This document shows, piece by piece, positions 35,588 through 46,718 of a stretch of DNA of 64,000 bases. Each line of letters opens with the position of its first letter. Positions within the stretch are counted from its first letter, which is position 1. Both the position numbers and the translations under genes were made by a program. This DNA comes from Rhodospirillales bacterium (GTDB lineage: Bacteria; Pseudomonadota; Alphaproteobacteria; Rhodospirillales; Shumkoniaceae). The notes under the pieces are model-generated. The model worked only from the letters and a program-made list of their open reading frames with translations, did no database searches and had not been told where the DNA came from. The stretch covers positions 1 through 64,000 of the forward strand of contig JAHDSF010000024.1 of NCBI GenBank assembly GCA_018432935.1, in the 5' to 3' direction.

Positions 35588-36346
35588 ATGGCGGGCGCCC
35601 TCACCTTCGCCGCCGGCGCGTGCATCGTCACCGGCGGCGCGTCGGGAATCGGCAAGGCGATCGCCGGCGCCTTCGCGGCGGCGGGCGTGCCGGTGGTCAT
35701 CACCGGCCGCAACGAGGAGACCCTGCGGCGCGCCTGCGACGACCTCGGCGAGGACGTCGTCTTCCGCGTCAGCGACGTCGACGACGGCGATGCCCAGGCC
35801 GACCTGGTGGCTGACGTCGAGGCGAACGTCGGGCCGGTCGGCTATCTGGTCAACAACGCCGGCCGGCACCTGAAGAAGCCGTTCGTCGAGACCCGCGGCG
35901 AGGACTTCGACGCGGTCGTTGCCACCAACCTGCGCGGCGTCTTCATGCTGACCAGGGCCTGCGCCGAGCGGATGCGCGCCCGACGCCGCGGCGCCGTGGT
36001 GATGATCTCGTCGATGTCGGGCCTGATGGGCCTGTCCTCGGTGCCGGTCTATTCGCTGACCAAGACGGGCCTGCTCGGCCTGACGCGCAGCCTCGCCTCC
36101 GAGCTTGGGGCAGACGGCATCCGCGTCAATGCGGTCTGTCCGGGGTTCATCGACACCCCGATGTTCCGCACCGCCGTGCAAGGCGATGCCGCTCGGCTGG
36201 CCAAGATCACCGGGCGGATCCCGCTCCAGGAGCTGGGGGACCCCGCCGACATCGCCGGCGCCTGCCTGTACCTCTGCTCCGACCAGGCACGCTACCTGAC
36301 GGGCGTCACCCTCCCCGTGGACGGCGGCTTTTCGATCGGCTTCTAG
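35588..36346 (+). CDS. SDR-family oxidoreductase, candidate DhuD/KduD-type in cluster 2
   Basis: 252 residues. TGGASGIGKAIAGAFAAAG (NAD(P) site), VNNAGRHLKKPF, YSLTKTGLLGLTRSLASEL (Tyr-x3-Lys) and LTGVTLPVDGGFSIGF are present. It is the last gene of rpiB-like-dctPQM-SDR, 1 nt after dctM, so it is certainly in that operon. It could reduce the diketo intermediate made by the RpiB-like isomerase, duplicating KduD encoded on the other strand, or act on another uronate-derived ketone. The exact substrate is not readable. Confidence 0.86.
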   Translation: MAGALTFAAGACIVTGGASGIGKAIAGAFAAAGVPVVITGRNEETLRRACDDLGEDVVFRVSDVDDGDAQADLVADVEANVGPVGYLVNNAGRHLKKPFVETRGEDFDAVVATNLRGVFMLTRACAERMRARRRGAVVMISSMSGLMGLSSVPVYSLTKTGLLGLTRSLASELGADGIRVNAVCPGFIDTPMFRTAVQGDAARLAKITGRIPLQELGDPADIAGACLYLCSDQARYLTGVTLPVDGGFSIGF

Positions 36347-36419
36347 AGCGACGGACTCGAATCGGTTCCCGCCCCCGGATGAATCGTTGCGGACAGTTCT
36401 CCCGCAGCGCGAATCAACC

Positions 36420-36448
36420 TTGAATTTTTCATGGAATTATTCTAGACT
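36420..36448 (+). promoter_or_regulatory. Promoter of the Fur-type regulator gene with an embedded ICE/PerR-like box
   Basis: TTGAAT (36420-36425), 17-nt spacer, TAGACT (36443-36448). The spacer holds TGGAA-TTA-TTCTA (36432-36444), one base from the TAGAA-N3-TTCTA core of the alphaproteobacterial Irr (ICE) box. A regulator bound here would block the -10, so the downstream gene may repress itself. Confidence 0.55.
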
Positions 36449-36475
36449 GCCAAATCGGATCCCATTCCGAAGTAA

Positions 36476-36967
36476 GTGAGGTCCGCCATCACCGAGCGTG
36501 ATATCGACTTGCGGATGAGACGGTTCGAGCAGGCCTGTCGCGCGGCAGGCATCAAGCTCACCCATCAGCGCATCGAGATCTTCCGCGAGGTAGCGGGCAC
36601 TGGCGACCATCCCGATGCCGAGACGATCCACCGCCGGGTTCGCAAGCGGATGCCGACCGTGTCGCTGGACACGATCTACCGCACCCTGTGGATGCTGGTC
36701 GGCCTCGGCATGATCCAGACCCTGGGCGCCGGGCGCGAGCGGGCCAGGTTCGACGCCAATCTCGACCAGCACCACCATTTCGTGTGCGTCAAATGCGGCT
36801 TGACCCGCGACTTCTACAGCAAGGATTTCGACGAACTCACTCTTCCGATCTCGATCGAGGAGATCGGACGCGTCGAGGCGACCCACGTCGAAGCGCGCGG
36901 AATCTGCCGCGAATGCGCCGCAAGGGAGGCCCGCCCGACCCCCGCCGACGCGGATGCCCAGCCATGA
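36476..36967 (+). CDS. Fur-family regulator, PerR-like
   Basis: 163 residues, GTG start. The winged HTH (about residues 15-85) has KLTHQRIEIFREVAG and TVSLDTIYRTLWMLVGLGMI. The dimerisation domain has HHHFVCVKCG and a second CRECA pair, forming a Cys4 structural zinc site, plus the His/Asp residues of a regulatory metal site. The katG gene starts 170 bp downstream in the same direction; PerR proteins commonly control catalase-peroxidase by metal-catalysed oxidation. Irr or plain Fur are alternatives, but the adjacent katG favours a peroxide sensor. Confidence 0.9.
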   Translation: MRSAITERDIDLRMRRFEQACRAAGIKLTHQRIEIFREVAGTGDHPDAETIHRRVRKRMPTVSLDTIYRTLWMLVGLGMIQTLGAGRERARFDANLDQHHHFVCVKCGLTRDFYSKDFDELTLPISIEEIGRVEATHVEARGICRECAAREARPTPADADAQP

Positions 36968-37113
36968 ATTCGACCGCCGAGGGGTACTCGCGACGCCCCC
37001 CGGCACAGGGTTTGGAACAATGTCTCATTCGAAGCTTCTCTTAAGAGCCGTTATGGGGGCCGCCCATGGCCGGTAGATTGGGCCGCTAGCTCCCAGACCT
37101 TCTTGAAGACTAA

Positions 37114-39324
<2,211 letters not shown>

Positions 39325-39335
39325 TCTGCCGGCGG

Positions 39336-39362
39336 GCGGGATCGAGCCCCGGCTCGACCCGC
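39336..39362 (+). terminator. katG terminator hairpin
   Basis: GCGGG-A-TCGAGCC (39336-39348) pairs with GGCTCGACCCGC (39351-39362): a 12-bp stem with one bulged A and a 2-nt gap, 11 nt after the katG stop. Confidence 0.6.
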
Positions 39363-39523
39363 TCGCTTGCCTCGACGCTCCCGGCGCTCGAATCGCGACC
39401 TCGCGAGCAGCTTTCGCGAGCGGGATCGAGAATTGACAACCCGCGACGGGACGGACCACTATTCGAAGCCCTCCTAGCTTGTGCCGAGGGCCAACGGCTG
39501 GTGTCCTGCGGAGGGGTGAACGG

Positions 39524-41404
39524 GTGGGTTTTGCTTCGGCGGACGGTGCGGATCCTTCGACGCAGGCCCTGCTGTCGGTCTGCGACCTGACAGTGCGCTT
39601 CCCGACCGAGCGGGGCGACTTCACCGCCGTCAGCGGACTCGATTTCGACGTCAAGCCCGGACGGACATTGGCGATCGTCGGCGAATCCGGCTCCGGCAAG
39701 TCGGTGACCGCCCTTTCGATCCTCCGCCTCGTCGAGTTCGTCAACGGACGCATCGTCTCGGGACACATGACGTTCCGGCCGCGCGACGGCGAGCCGATCG
39801 ACTTGGCGACCGCCTCCGACGACACCATGCGGCGGATCCGCGGCAACCGGATCTCGATGATCTTCCAGGAGCCGATGACCTCGCTGAACCCGGTGTTCAC
39901 GGTCGGCGACCAGATCACCGAGGCGATCGTACTCCATCAGGGCCTGTCGCACCGGGCGGCCCGCCGGGAAGCCCGCGACCTGCTCGAGAAGGTCCGCCTG
40001 CCCGATGCCGCGCAGCAGCTTTCGCGCTATCCGCACCAGCTCTCGGGCGGGATGCGCCAGCGGGTGATGATTGCGATGGCGCTCTCGTGCCGGCCGCAGC
40101 TCTTGATCGCCGACGAGCCGACCACGGCGCTCGACGTCACCATCCAGGCCCAGATCCTCAACACCATCCGCGAGCTGCAGCGCGAGATGGGTGCCGCCGT
40201 CGTCTTCATCACCCACGACATGGGCGTGGTCGCCGAGATGGCCGACGAGGTCGTGGTCATGCGGCACGGCCGCAAGGTCGAGCAGGCGGGCGTGCATGAC
40301 GTCTTCGGCACCCCCTGGCACCCCTACACCAAGGCGCTGCTGGCCGCGGTGCCGCGGTTGGGCAGCATGGCGGGCGAGCCCTTCCCCAAGCGCCTGCCCC
40401 TGGTCGTCGTCCGCGACGGCGCCACCGTCGAGATCGGCGAGGAGCACATCCAGGATACGGTCCGCGCCGACGCGCCCCTGCTCGCCCTCGAGCGGGTGAC
40501 GACCCGTTTCGACGCCAGGCGGGACCTGATCGGCCGCGTCACCCACCGCGTCCACGCCGCCGAGCAGATCAGTCTCGAGGTCCATCGCGGCGAGACGCTG
40601 GCCCTGGTCGGCGAATCCGGCAGCGGCAAGTCGACCATCGGGCGGACGATCCAGGGGCTGCTGGAGGCTACCGAGGGCACGATCCGCTTCGAAGGTCGCG
40701 ACGTCGCGGCGATGAACCCGCAGGAACGGCGGCGCCTGAAGCGCGAGATCCAGTACATCTTCCAGGATCCGTTCGGCTCGCTCGACCCGCGCAAGACGGT
40801 CGGCTTCACGATTGCCGAGCCGATCCGCGCCCATGCCCTGATCACCGGCAAGGCGGCGATCCGCGAGCGGGTCGCCGACCTCCTGCGCCAGGTCGGGCTC
40901 GAGCCCGAAGTGGCCGAGCGCTACCCGCACGAGTTCTCGGGCGGGCAGCGGGCGCGGATCTGCATCGCCCGTGCGCTGTCCTGCGACCCCAAGCTGTTGA
41001 TCGCCGACGAATCGATCGCCTCGCTCGACGTCTCGATCCAGGCGCAGATCGTCAATCTTCTGATGGAGCTGCAGGATCGGCGCGCGCTGTCGTACCTGTT
41101 CATCACCCACGACATGGCGGTGGTCGAGAAGATCAGCCACCGGGTGGCAGTGATGTACATGGGCCAGATCGTCGAGATCGGACCGCGTCGGGCGGTTTTC
41201 GAGAACCCGCAGCACCCCTACACGCGCAAGCTGCTGGCCGCGGTGCCGGTGCCAATCCCGGGTCGCCAGGTCGACACCCGGCTGATCACCGGCGAGATCC
41301 CGAGCCCGTTGCGCGCGGTCGGCGACGAGCCGGCCATCAACCGCTTCGTCGAAGTGAAGCCTGGCCATCTCGTGGCCATCGAGGAAGGTCGCCGAGCATC
41401 ATAG
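39524..41404 (+). CDS. Fused double ATPase of a peptide-type ABC transporter (GsiA/DppD-DppF-like)
   Basis: 626 residues when started at GTG 39524, 8 nt after GGAGGGG; a TTG at 39479 is less likely. Two complete ABC modules: Walker A at residues 53-60 and 363-370 (both GESGSGKS), signatures [15 protein letters not shown] and [15 protein letters not shown], Walker [13 protein letters not shown] and [12 protein letters not shown]. After each domain comes the oligopeptide C-terminal extension ([24 protein letters not shown]). It powers the DppBC-like permeases encoded downstream. The ATPase gene comes before the binding protein, an order seen in gsi-like operons. TTGACA at 39433-39438 may be part of its promoter. 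Confidence 0.93.
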   Translation: MGFASADGADPSTQALLSVCDLTVRFPTERGDFTAVSGLDFDVKPGRTLAIVGESGSGKSVTALSILRLVEFVNGRIVSGHMTFRPRDGEPIDLATASDDTMRRIRGNRISMIFQEPMTSLNPVFTVGDQITEAIVLHQGLSHRAARREARDLLEKVRLPDAAQQLSRYPHQLSGGMRQRVMIAMALSCRPQLLIADEPTTALDVTIQAQILNTIRELQREMGAAVVFITHDMGVVAEMADEVVVMRHGRKVEQAGVHDVFGTPWHPYTKALLAAVPRLGSMAGEPFPKRLPLVVVRDGATVEIGEEHIQDTVRADAPLLALERVTTRFDARRDLIGRVTHRVHAAEQISLEVHRGETLALVGESGSGKSTIGRTIQGLLEATEGTIRFEGRDVAAMNPQERRRLKREIQYIFQDPFGSLDPRKTVGFTIAEPIRAHALITGKAAIRERVADLLRQVGLEPEVAERYPHEFSGGQRARICIARALSCDPKLLIADESIASLDVSIQAQIVNLLMELQDRRALSYLFITHDMAVVEKISHRVAVMYMGQIVEIGPRRAVFENPQHPYTRKLLAAVPVPIPGRQVDTRLITGEIPSPLRAVGDEPAINRFVEVKPGHLVAIEEGRRAS

Positions 41405-41442
41405 GGTAGATCCGTTCAGAGGCTGACAGGGAGCACTGACAA

Positions 41443-42951
41443 ATGAGTTGGAAAGGATTTGGGGCTTTGTGCGTCGCGGCGCTCGCCGCCCCGTTCGGGG
41501 CGCTCGCCGCCGGGACCTTGACCGTGGCCCAGCAGCAGGACCCGGGGAGCTGGGACCCGATCGACACCTATCTCGTCAACTGGTCGATGGTCGCCAACAA
41601 CGTCTTCGAGGGCCTGGTCCAGCGCACCGAGAAGCTGGAGATCAAGCCGGCGCTGGCCACCAGCTGGGAGATGATCGACAACGACAGCAAGATCCGCTTC
41701 AAGCTGCGCCAGGGCGTCAAGTTCCACAACGGCGAGCCGTTCAATGCGGCGGCGGTCAAGTTCACCTTCGAGCGCCTGCTCGGCGCCGAGGGCGCCAAGG
41801 GGCCGCAGCAATCCAACTACAACGCCATCGACAAGGTCGACGTGATCGACGACTACACCGTCGACCTGGTCCTGAAGCGCCCCGACCCGGTGCTGGTCAC
41901 CAAGCTGGCCGGCTACGGCGGCATGATCGTGCCGCCCAAGTACATCCAGGAGAAGGGCGACGCCGTCTTCAACACCGAGCCGGTCGGCACCGGCCCGTTC
42001 AAGATGGTCGAGTACAAGCCCAAGGTCGGCGTCACCCTGGCGGCGAACCCCGACTACTGGGGCGGCGCGCCCAAGCTCGACAAGGTGGTGCACCGTTTCA
42101 TCGCCGAGCCGACCACCCAGGTTGCCGAGCTGCAGGCCGGTACCGTCGACATCATCTACCCGGTCCCGATCAGCATGATCGCGACCATCGAGAAGGCGCC
42201 CAACATCGCGGTGGTCAGCGTGCCCGGCCCGTCCGTGGTCGACATGATGTTCAACGTCAAGAACGGTGTCACCAAGGACGTTCGGGTCCGCAAGGCGATC
42301 ATCATGGCCGTCGACCGCGAGGCGATCGTCAAGCAGATCCTGCAGGGCCAGGCCGCGGTGACGGCGAGCTTCCAGGGGCCGTTGTCGTTCGGCTACGACC
42401 CGGCGCTGAAGCCGCTGCCGTTCGATCCCGCGGCGGCGCGCAATCTGCTGAAGGAAGCCGGCGTGAAGCCCGGGACCGAGGTCCAGTTCGACATCCGTGG
42501 CGCCGATGCGGTGTTCCGCGAGGTCGCCCAGGCGGTCGCTGGCTATCTCTCCGGCGTCGGCCTCAAGGTGTCGCTGAAGCCGTACGAGACCAACACCATG
42601 GTCAACGACATCATCCCCAACGGCCGCACGGGAGAAGCCTACCAGATGGCTTGGGGCGGCTGGACCTTCGACTTCGACAACACCGCCTACCTCATGTACC
42701 ACACCGGCGAGCATTGGAACCCGTACGTCAGCGACCCCAAGCTTGACCAGATGCTGGAAGCGCAGCGCGCCACCTACGACAGCGCCAAACGCCTCGAGCT
42801 TCTGCGCGGGGTGGCCAAGTACGTGGCCGACAACGCGCTGGACATGCCGATGTACGCCCTCAACACCATCTTCGGCGTCAACAAGCGGGTGAAGAACTTC
42901 GCGCCCCCGGCGGACACGCGGTACCGCTTCACCGAGGTGACGGTGGAGTGA
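41443..42951 (+). CDS. ABC transporter peptide-binding protein, family 5 (DppA/GsiB-like)
   Basis: 502 residues. Signal peptide MSWKGFGALCVAALAAPFGALA, then AGTLTVAQQQDPGSWDP. Family 5 motifs: FKLRQGVKFHNGEPFNAAAVKFTFER (signature region), NTEPVGTGPFKMVEYKP, LAANPDYWGGAPKLDKV, VRKAIIMAVDREAIVKQIL. It binds a peptide or peptide-like ligand in the periplasm. It lies 38 nt after the ATPase gene; a long repeat-rich gap with hairpins precedes the permease genes. Confidence 0.94.
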   Translation: MSWKGFGALCVAALAAPFGALAAGTLTVAQQQDPGSWDPIDTYLVNWSMVANNVFEGLVQRTEKLEIKPALATSWEMIDNDSKIRFKLRQGVKFHNGEPFNAAAVKFTFERLLGAEGAKGPQQSNYNAIDKVDVIDDYTVDLVLKRPDPVLVTKLAGYGGMIVPPKYIQEKGDAVFNTEPVGTGPFKMVEYKPKVGVTLAANPDYWGGAPKLDKVVHRFIAEPTTQVAELQAGTVDIIYPVPISMIATIEKAPNIAVVSVPGPSVVDMMFNVKNGVTKDVRVRKAIIMAVDREAIVKQILQGQAAVTASFQGPLSFGYDPALKPLPFDPAAARNLLKEAGVKPGTEVQFDIRGADAVFREVAQAVAGYLSGVGLKVSLKPYETNTMVNDIIPNGRTGEAYQMAWGGWTFDFDNTAYLMYHTGEHWNPYVSDPKLDQMLEAQRATYDSAKRLELLRGVAKYVADNALDMPMYALNTIFGVNKRVKNFAPPADTRYRFTEVTVE

Positions 42952-42955
42952 CAAG

Positions 42956-43117
42956 CCCCTCTCCGCCCTTCAGGGGGGAGAGGGAGGGACCCGCGTAGCG
43001 GGAGGGTGAGGTGGGATACGGCGGCGCCCGGGATTCCCCACCTCACCCCGGCCCTTTCCCCCCTTAGGGCGGAAAGGGACAGTTGGTTGGGCCTCATCCT
43101 GAGCCTGTCGAAGGATG
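42956..43117. repeat. Mosaic of intergenic palindromes (REP-like), with hairpins
   Basis: Three dyads in tandem: CCCTCTCC/GGAGAGGG (42957-42964, 42977-42984); GGGTGAGGTGGG/CCCACCTCACCC (43004-43015, 43037-43048); CATCCT/AGGATG (43095-43100, 43112-43117) around GAGCCTGTCGA. The last resembles the CATCCTGAGCCTGTCGAAGG element widespread between alphaproteobacterial genes. The CCTCACCCCGG core also occurs at 29210-29218. The block fills the binding protein-permease gap of this operon. Confidence 0.7.
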
Positions 43118-43142
43118 GGGCGGCGTCAGGTGGGAAAGAGGG

Positions 43143-44066
43143 ATGGCCGGCTTTCTGATCAAGCGGTGCGCGCAGGCGGTGTTCGTCGTGCTGGCGGTGA
43201 CCCTGCTGGTCGCCTGGGCGGTCCGGCTTTCGGGAGACCCGGCGATCATGATGACCCAGGGCGCGGGCAGCTTCACCGCCCAGGACCTGGAGAACATCCG
43301 CAAGGCGCTGGGACTCGACCGGCCGTTCAGCGTGCAGTATCTGGAATTCCTGAAGGACCTCGTGACCTTCCAGCTCGGCAACAGCTTCTTCGGCGGCATG
43401 CCGGTGGCGCGGCTGATCGGCGAGGCGCTGCCGTCGACGCTGCTGCTGGCCTCGGTCTCGCTGCTGGTGTCGCTGGCGATCTCGGTGCCCCTCGGCGTCT
43501 ATGCGGCGGTGCATCGCCGGTCGCTGGCCGACCAGGTGATCCGCGTCGTATCTCTGGTCGGCTTGTCGCTGCCGAACTTCTGGCTCGCCATCATGCTGGT
43601 GCTGGTGTTCGCCGTCACCCTCGGCTGGCTTCCCGCCAGCGGCAACCAGGGACCGACCAGCATCGTGCTGCCGGCGCTGACCATGGGCGTCATCCTGACC
43701 GCCACCAATCTGCGGCTGGTGCGCACGGCGATGCTCGAGACGCTGACCGCGCAGTACGTCATGGTGGCGCGCAGCAAGGGCCTGAGCGAGCGGGTGGTGC
43801 TGTACAAGCACGCGCTGCGCAACTGCGCCATTCCCATCATCACGTACGTCGGCCTGCAGTTCGGCAACCTGATCGGCGGCATCGTCGTGATCGAGCAGGT
43901 GTTCGGCTGGCCGGGGATGGGCAGCCTCGCGTTCGACGCCGTAGCGGCACGGGACTATCCGGTGCTCCAGGGCACGGTGACGGTGCTGGCGCTGGTGATC
44001 GTGATCGTCAACCTGCTGGTCGACCTCGTCTACGGGCTGGTCGACCCGCGCATCCGCGCCGAGTGA
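43143..44066 (+). CDS. Peptide-type ABC transporter permease 1 (DppB-like)
   Basis: 307 residues from ATG 43143, six membrane helices. N-terminal FLIKRCAQAVFVVLAVTLLVAW and the following LSGDPA are the DppB hallmark; the ATPase-contact loop contains YVMVARSKGLSERVVLYKHALRNC. VVIEQVFGWPGMGSLAFDA precedes the last helices. It pairs with the permease encoded 5 nt downstream. Confidence 0.94.
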   Translation: MAGFLIKRCAQAVFVVLAVTLLVAWAVRLSGDPAIMMTQGAGSFTAQDLENIRKALGLDRPFSVQYLEFLKDLVTFQLGNSFFGGMPVARLIGEALPSTLLLASVSLLVSLAISVPLGVYAAVHRRSLADQVIRVVSLVGLSLPNFWLAIMLVLVFAVTLGWLPASGNQGPTSIVLPALTMGVILTATNLRLVRTAMLETLTAQYVMVARSKGLSERVVLYKHALRNCAIPIITYVGLQFGNLIGGIVVIEQVFGWPGMGSLAFDAVAARDYPVLQGTVTVLALVIVIVNLLVDLVYGLVDPRIRAE

Positions 44067-44071
44067 CGGCG

Positions 44072-44917
44072 ATGGAACGGCGATCCCGCCACTGGCTGCG
44101 CGGCCTGAGGACGCTCGAGTTCGGGATGGGGGCAATCCTGACGGCGACCACCGTCGCCCTGGTCCTGCTTGCCCGCACCCTCTATCCCGACGGCGGCGAG
44201 GCGATGGACCTGGGTGCCCGCCTGATGCCGCCGTTCCAGGACTGGAGCCATCCGCTGGGGACCGACTCGCTGGGCCGCGACCTGCTGGCGCGCATCATCA
44301 ACGGCGGCCGCATCTCGCTGACCGTCGGCTTCGTCTCGGTGGTCGGGGGCGTCGTCCTCGGCACCCTGCTCGGCCTGATCGCCGGTTACTACCGCGGCTT
44401 CTGGGACATGATCCTGATGCGCTTCGCGGACGTCCAGCTGGCGCTGCCCTTCATCCTGCTGGCGATCACCTTCACCGCCATCCTTGGCGCCGACCTGTGG
44501 AACCTGATCGCCTTCATGATCATCTCGCAGTGGGTCCAGTACGCCCGCGTCATGCGGGGCCAGGTGCTGTCGCTGCGCGATCGCGAGTTCATCCAGTCGG
44601 CGCGCGCCTTCGGGTTGCGCGACGCGCGGATCCTGTTCGACCACATCCTCCCCAACGGCTTCGGACCGGTCCTGATCCTGATGACCCTCAACGTCGCCAA
44701 CAACATCCTGCTCGAAAGCAGCCTGACCTTCCTCGGCCTCGGCGTCGATCCGACCATCCCCAGCTGGGGCGGCATGCTGGCGGACGCCCGCACCTACCTG
44801 CAGAGCGCGTGGTGGGTCGGGGTGTTCCCGGGCGTCGCCATCATGATCACCGTGCTGGGCCTCAACCTGCTGGGCGACGGCCTGCGCGACTATCTCGACC
44901 CGACCCTGAAGGTGTGA
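44072..44917 (+). CDS. Peptide-type ABC transporter permease 2 (DppC-like)
   Basis: 281 residues from ATG 44072. HPLGTDSLGRDLLARIINGGRISL is the DppC signature; the contact loop is EFIQSARAFGLRDARILFDHILPN; the C-terminus has SSLTFLGLGVDPTIPSWGGML. Six membrane helices. It ends 4 nt before the metallopeptidase gene, placing the peptidase in the transporter operon. Confidence 0.94.
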   Translation: MERRSRHWLRGLRTLEFGMGAILTATTVALVLLARTLYPDGGEAMDLGARLMPPFQDWSHPLGTDSLGRDLLARIINGGRISLTVGFVSVVGGVVLGTLLGLIAGYYRGFWDMILMRFADVQLALPFILLAITFTAILGADLWNLIAFMIISQWVQYARVMRGQVLSLRDREFIQSARAFGLRDARILFDHILPNGFGPVLILMTLNVANNILLESSLTFLGLGVDPTIPSWGGMLADARTYLQSAWWVGVFPGVAIMITVLGLNLLGDGLRDYLDPTLKV

Positions 44918-44921
44918 CGCG

Positions 44922-46718
44922 ATGACGCTGCTGCTGGAGCTCGAAGCGGAACGGACCCTCGACGCCCTGGTCGAGCGGATCGGGCGCGAGGCGGCGGGCC
45001 ACCCCGATTCCTGGGCGGAAGCCTGGGTGTTCGAGGATGCCTCCGCGCGCCGCGAGGCCGGAGAACGGCTGGCGCGGCGCGGCGTCCGGGCCGTCTTCCG
45101 CAGCGCCTACAAGCCGCTGCTCCATGTCCTGGTCGAGGAGCTGGACCTCGCCGACATCGCCGAGATCGAGGTCCGTTTCCCGGTCGACCCGCGCGCCCCC
45201 GAGCTGCGCTTCCGCCTCGAGGCCTATCCTCTCGCCGGCCTGGTTCCCGTCTGCCGCATGGTGCCGGATCCGGCGGCTGGACTTACCTACCGCGTCGAGT
45301 TGGTGCGCCGCTCCGGCAGCCGCGAGCGCCATGAGGTGTTCGCCCCCAATCTTGCCCGCACCGACCATTTGGGCGAGACCGTGCTTCGGCCGTGCGGCTG
45401 GCTCCGCCTTGGCCACGGCGACGGCGCGGCACGGCAGGTCATCGTCGACGAGGCGGTGACCACCGACTTCGAATCTTTGTTCGACGCTGCGCTGACGGCC
45501 ATTGCCGCGGCGCCGTGGCCGGGCGGGATGCCCTGGTTCGAACGCCTGCTGGCCAGCGTCGAGATACCGGTCGAGGATACCCCCGCCCTCGGCTTCTTCG
45601 ATGAGGCGCCGTCCTTGCGTGAGGCCCTGCACGAGGACCTCTACTTCTCGGGGCTCGAGCTTTTCCAGCGCCGTGCGGGGCAAGCGGCTGGAAGCCGCGA
45701 CGTCCGTCCGGGCCAGATCGTTCCCGAGGTGCGGCACTCGCAGGGGCGTTGGGCGATCCGGGTGGAAACGGCCGGTTACGCGGCCGCCCCCCTGCCCGAA
45801 GAACCCGCGCAACCACTCGAGAGGGCCGACAAGCCGCTGACGCCGAAGCAGATCGCAGCCGAGCTGGCGGCCCTGGGCGGCGAGGCGTTCGCGGCGCGTT
45901 CGTTCCTCGGCCGGCCGATCGGCGGCATCCACATCGACGGCGGCGCGGCGGGGGTTCTGGTCACTGCCGGCCAGCATGCCAACGAAACCTCGGGGGTGGT
46001 CGGGGCGTTGCGCGCCGCCCACCGGCTGAAGGGCCGCGGCGGCTTTGCCGTGGTGCCGCTCGAGAACCCCGACGGCTACGACCTGCACCGCCGGCTGCGC
46101 CGGGACAACCCCCGCCACATGCATCACGCGGCGCGCTACACCGCGCTCGGCGACGACCTCGAGTACCGGAGCGGCGAGCCGCTGCTCGAGCGGGCGGCGC
46201 GGCTGGAGGGCTTGCGGCGAACCAGCGCGGTTCTGCATCTCAACCTGCACGGCTACCCGGCGCACGAGTGGACGCGGCCGCTGACCGGCTATGTGCCGCG
46301 CGGTTTCGAGCTGTGGACGGTTCCCAAGGGGCACTTCCTGATGCTCCGCCACCGTCCGGGACTGTCGGAACAGGCGCGTGTGCTGGCCGAGCACATCGCG
46401 CTGACGCTGTCGACCGACCTGGCGCTGGTCGACCTGGTGCGCCGCCAAGTGGCGGCCTACGAGGCCCACGCCGGCACCCTGTCGTTCGACATGGTGCACG
46501 GCATTCCCTGCCTGTTCAGCGAACGGGCGGACCAAGCGGTCCCCCTGCAGCTCGTCACGGAGTACCCCGACGAGACGATCGAAGGCGATGCCTTCCGCCT
46601 CGCCCACGAAACCCAGATGCGGACGGTGCTGGCGGCGGTCGACGCCATCGACGGCCCGCTCGCCGCGTGGGCCGGCGACGTCGCGACGAGCTACGCCGGA
46701 TCCGGCACTCTCAAGTAG
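44922..46718 (+). CDS. M14-family metallopeptidase with a long uncharacterised N-terminal domain
   Basis: 598 residues, no signal peptide, so cytoplasmic. The C-terminal half has a carboxypeptidase-A-type zinc site: GQHANETSG (His352, Glu355) and LNLHGYP (His443), with PLENPDGYDLHRRLRRDNP between them and VTEYPDETIEG as candidate for the catalytic Glu. The first roughly 310 residues match no domain I can name and include a repeated Leu/Glu-rich pattern. It directly follows the permease genes, so it probably cleaves the imported peptide or amide. M14 proteins also include amidases and aspartoacylase-like deacylases. The stop overlaps the convergent FAD gene by 28 nt. Confidence 0.82.
   Translation: MTLLLELEAERTLDALVERIGREAAGHPDSWAEAWVFEDASARREAGERLARRGVRAVFRSAYKPLLHVLVEELDLADIAEIEVRFPVDPRAPELRFRLEAYPLAGLVPVCRMVPDPAAGLTYRVELVRRSGSRERHEVFAPNLARTDHLGETVLRPCGWLRLGHGDGAARQVIVDEAVTTDFESLFDAALTAIAAAPWPGGMPWFERLLASVEIPVEDTPALGFFDEAPSLREALHEDLYFSGLELFQRRAGQAAGSRDVRPGQIVPEVRHSQGRWAIRVETAGYAAAPLPEEPAQPLERADKPLTPKQIAAELAALGGEAFAARSFLGRPIGGIHIDGGAAGVLVTAGQHANETSGVVGALRAAHRLKGRGGFAVVPLENPDGYDLHRRLRRDNPRHMHHAARYTALGDDLEYRSGEPLLERAARLEGLRRTSAVLHLNLHGYPAHEWTRPLTGYVPRGFELWTVPKGHFLMLRHRPGLSEQARVLAEHIALTLSTDLALVDLVRRQVAAYEAHAGTLSFDMVHGIPCLFSERADQAVPLQLVTEYPDETIEGDAFRLAHETQMRTVLAAVDAIDGPLAAWAGDVATSYAGSGTLK

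Noticed and set aside
39433-39463. Sigma-70 promoter before the fused ATPase gene
   Set aside because: TTGACA is perfect but no acceptable -10 follows at 16-18 nt, so I did not list it as a separate feature.
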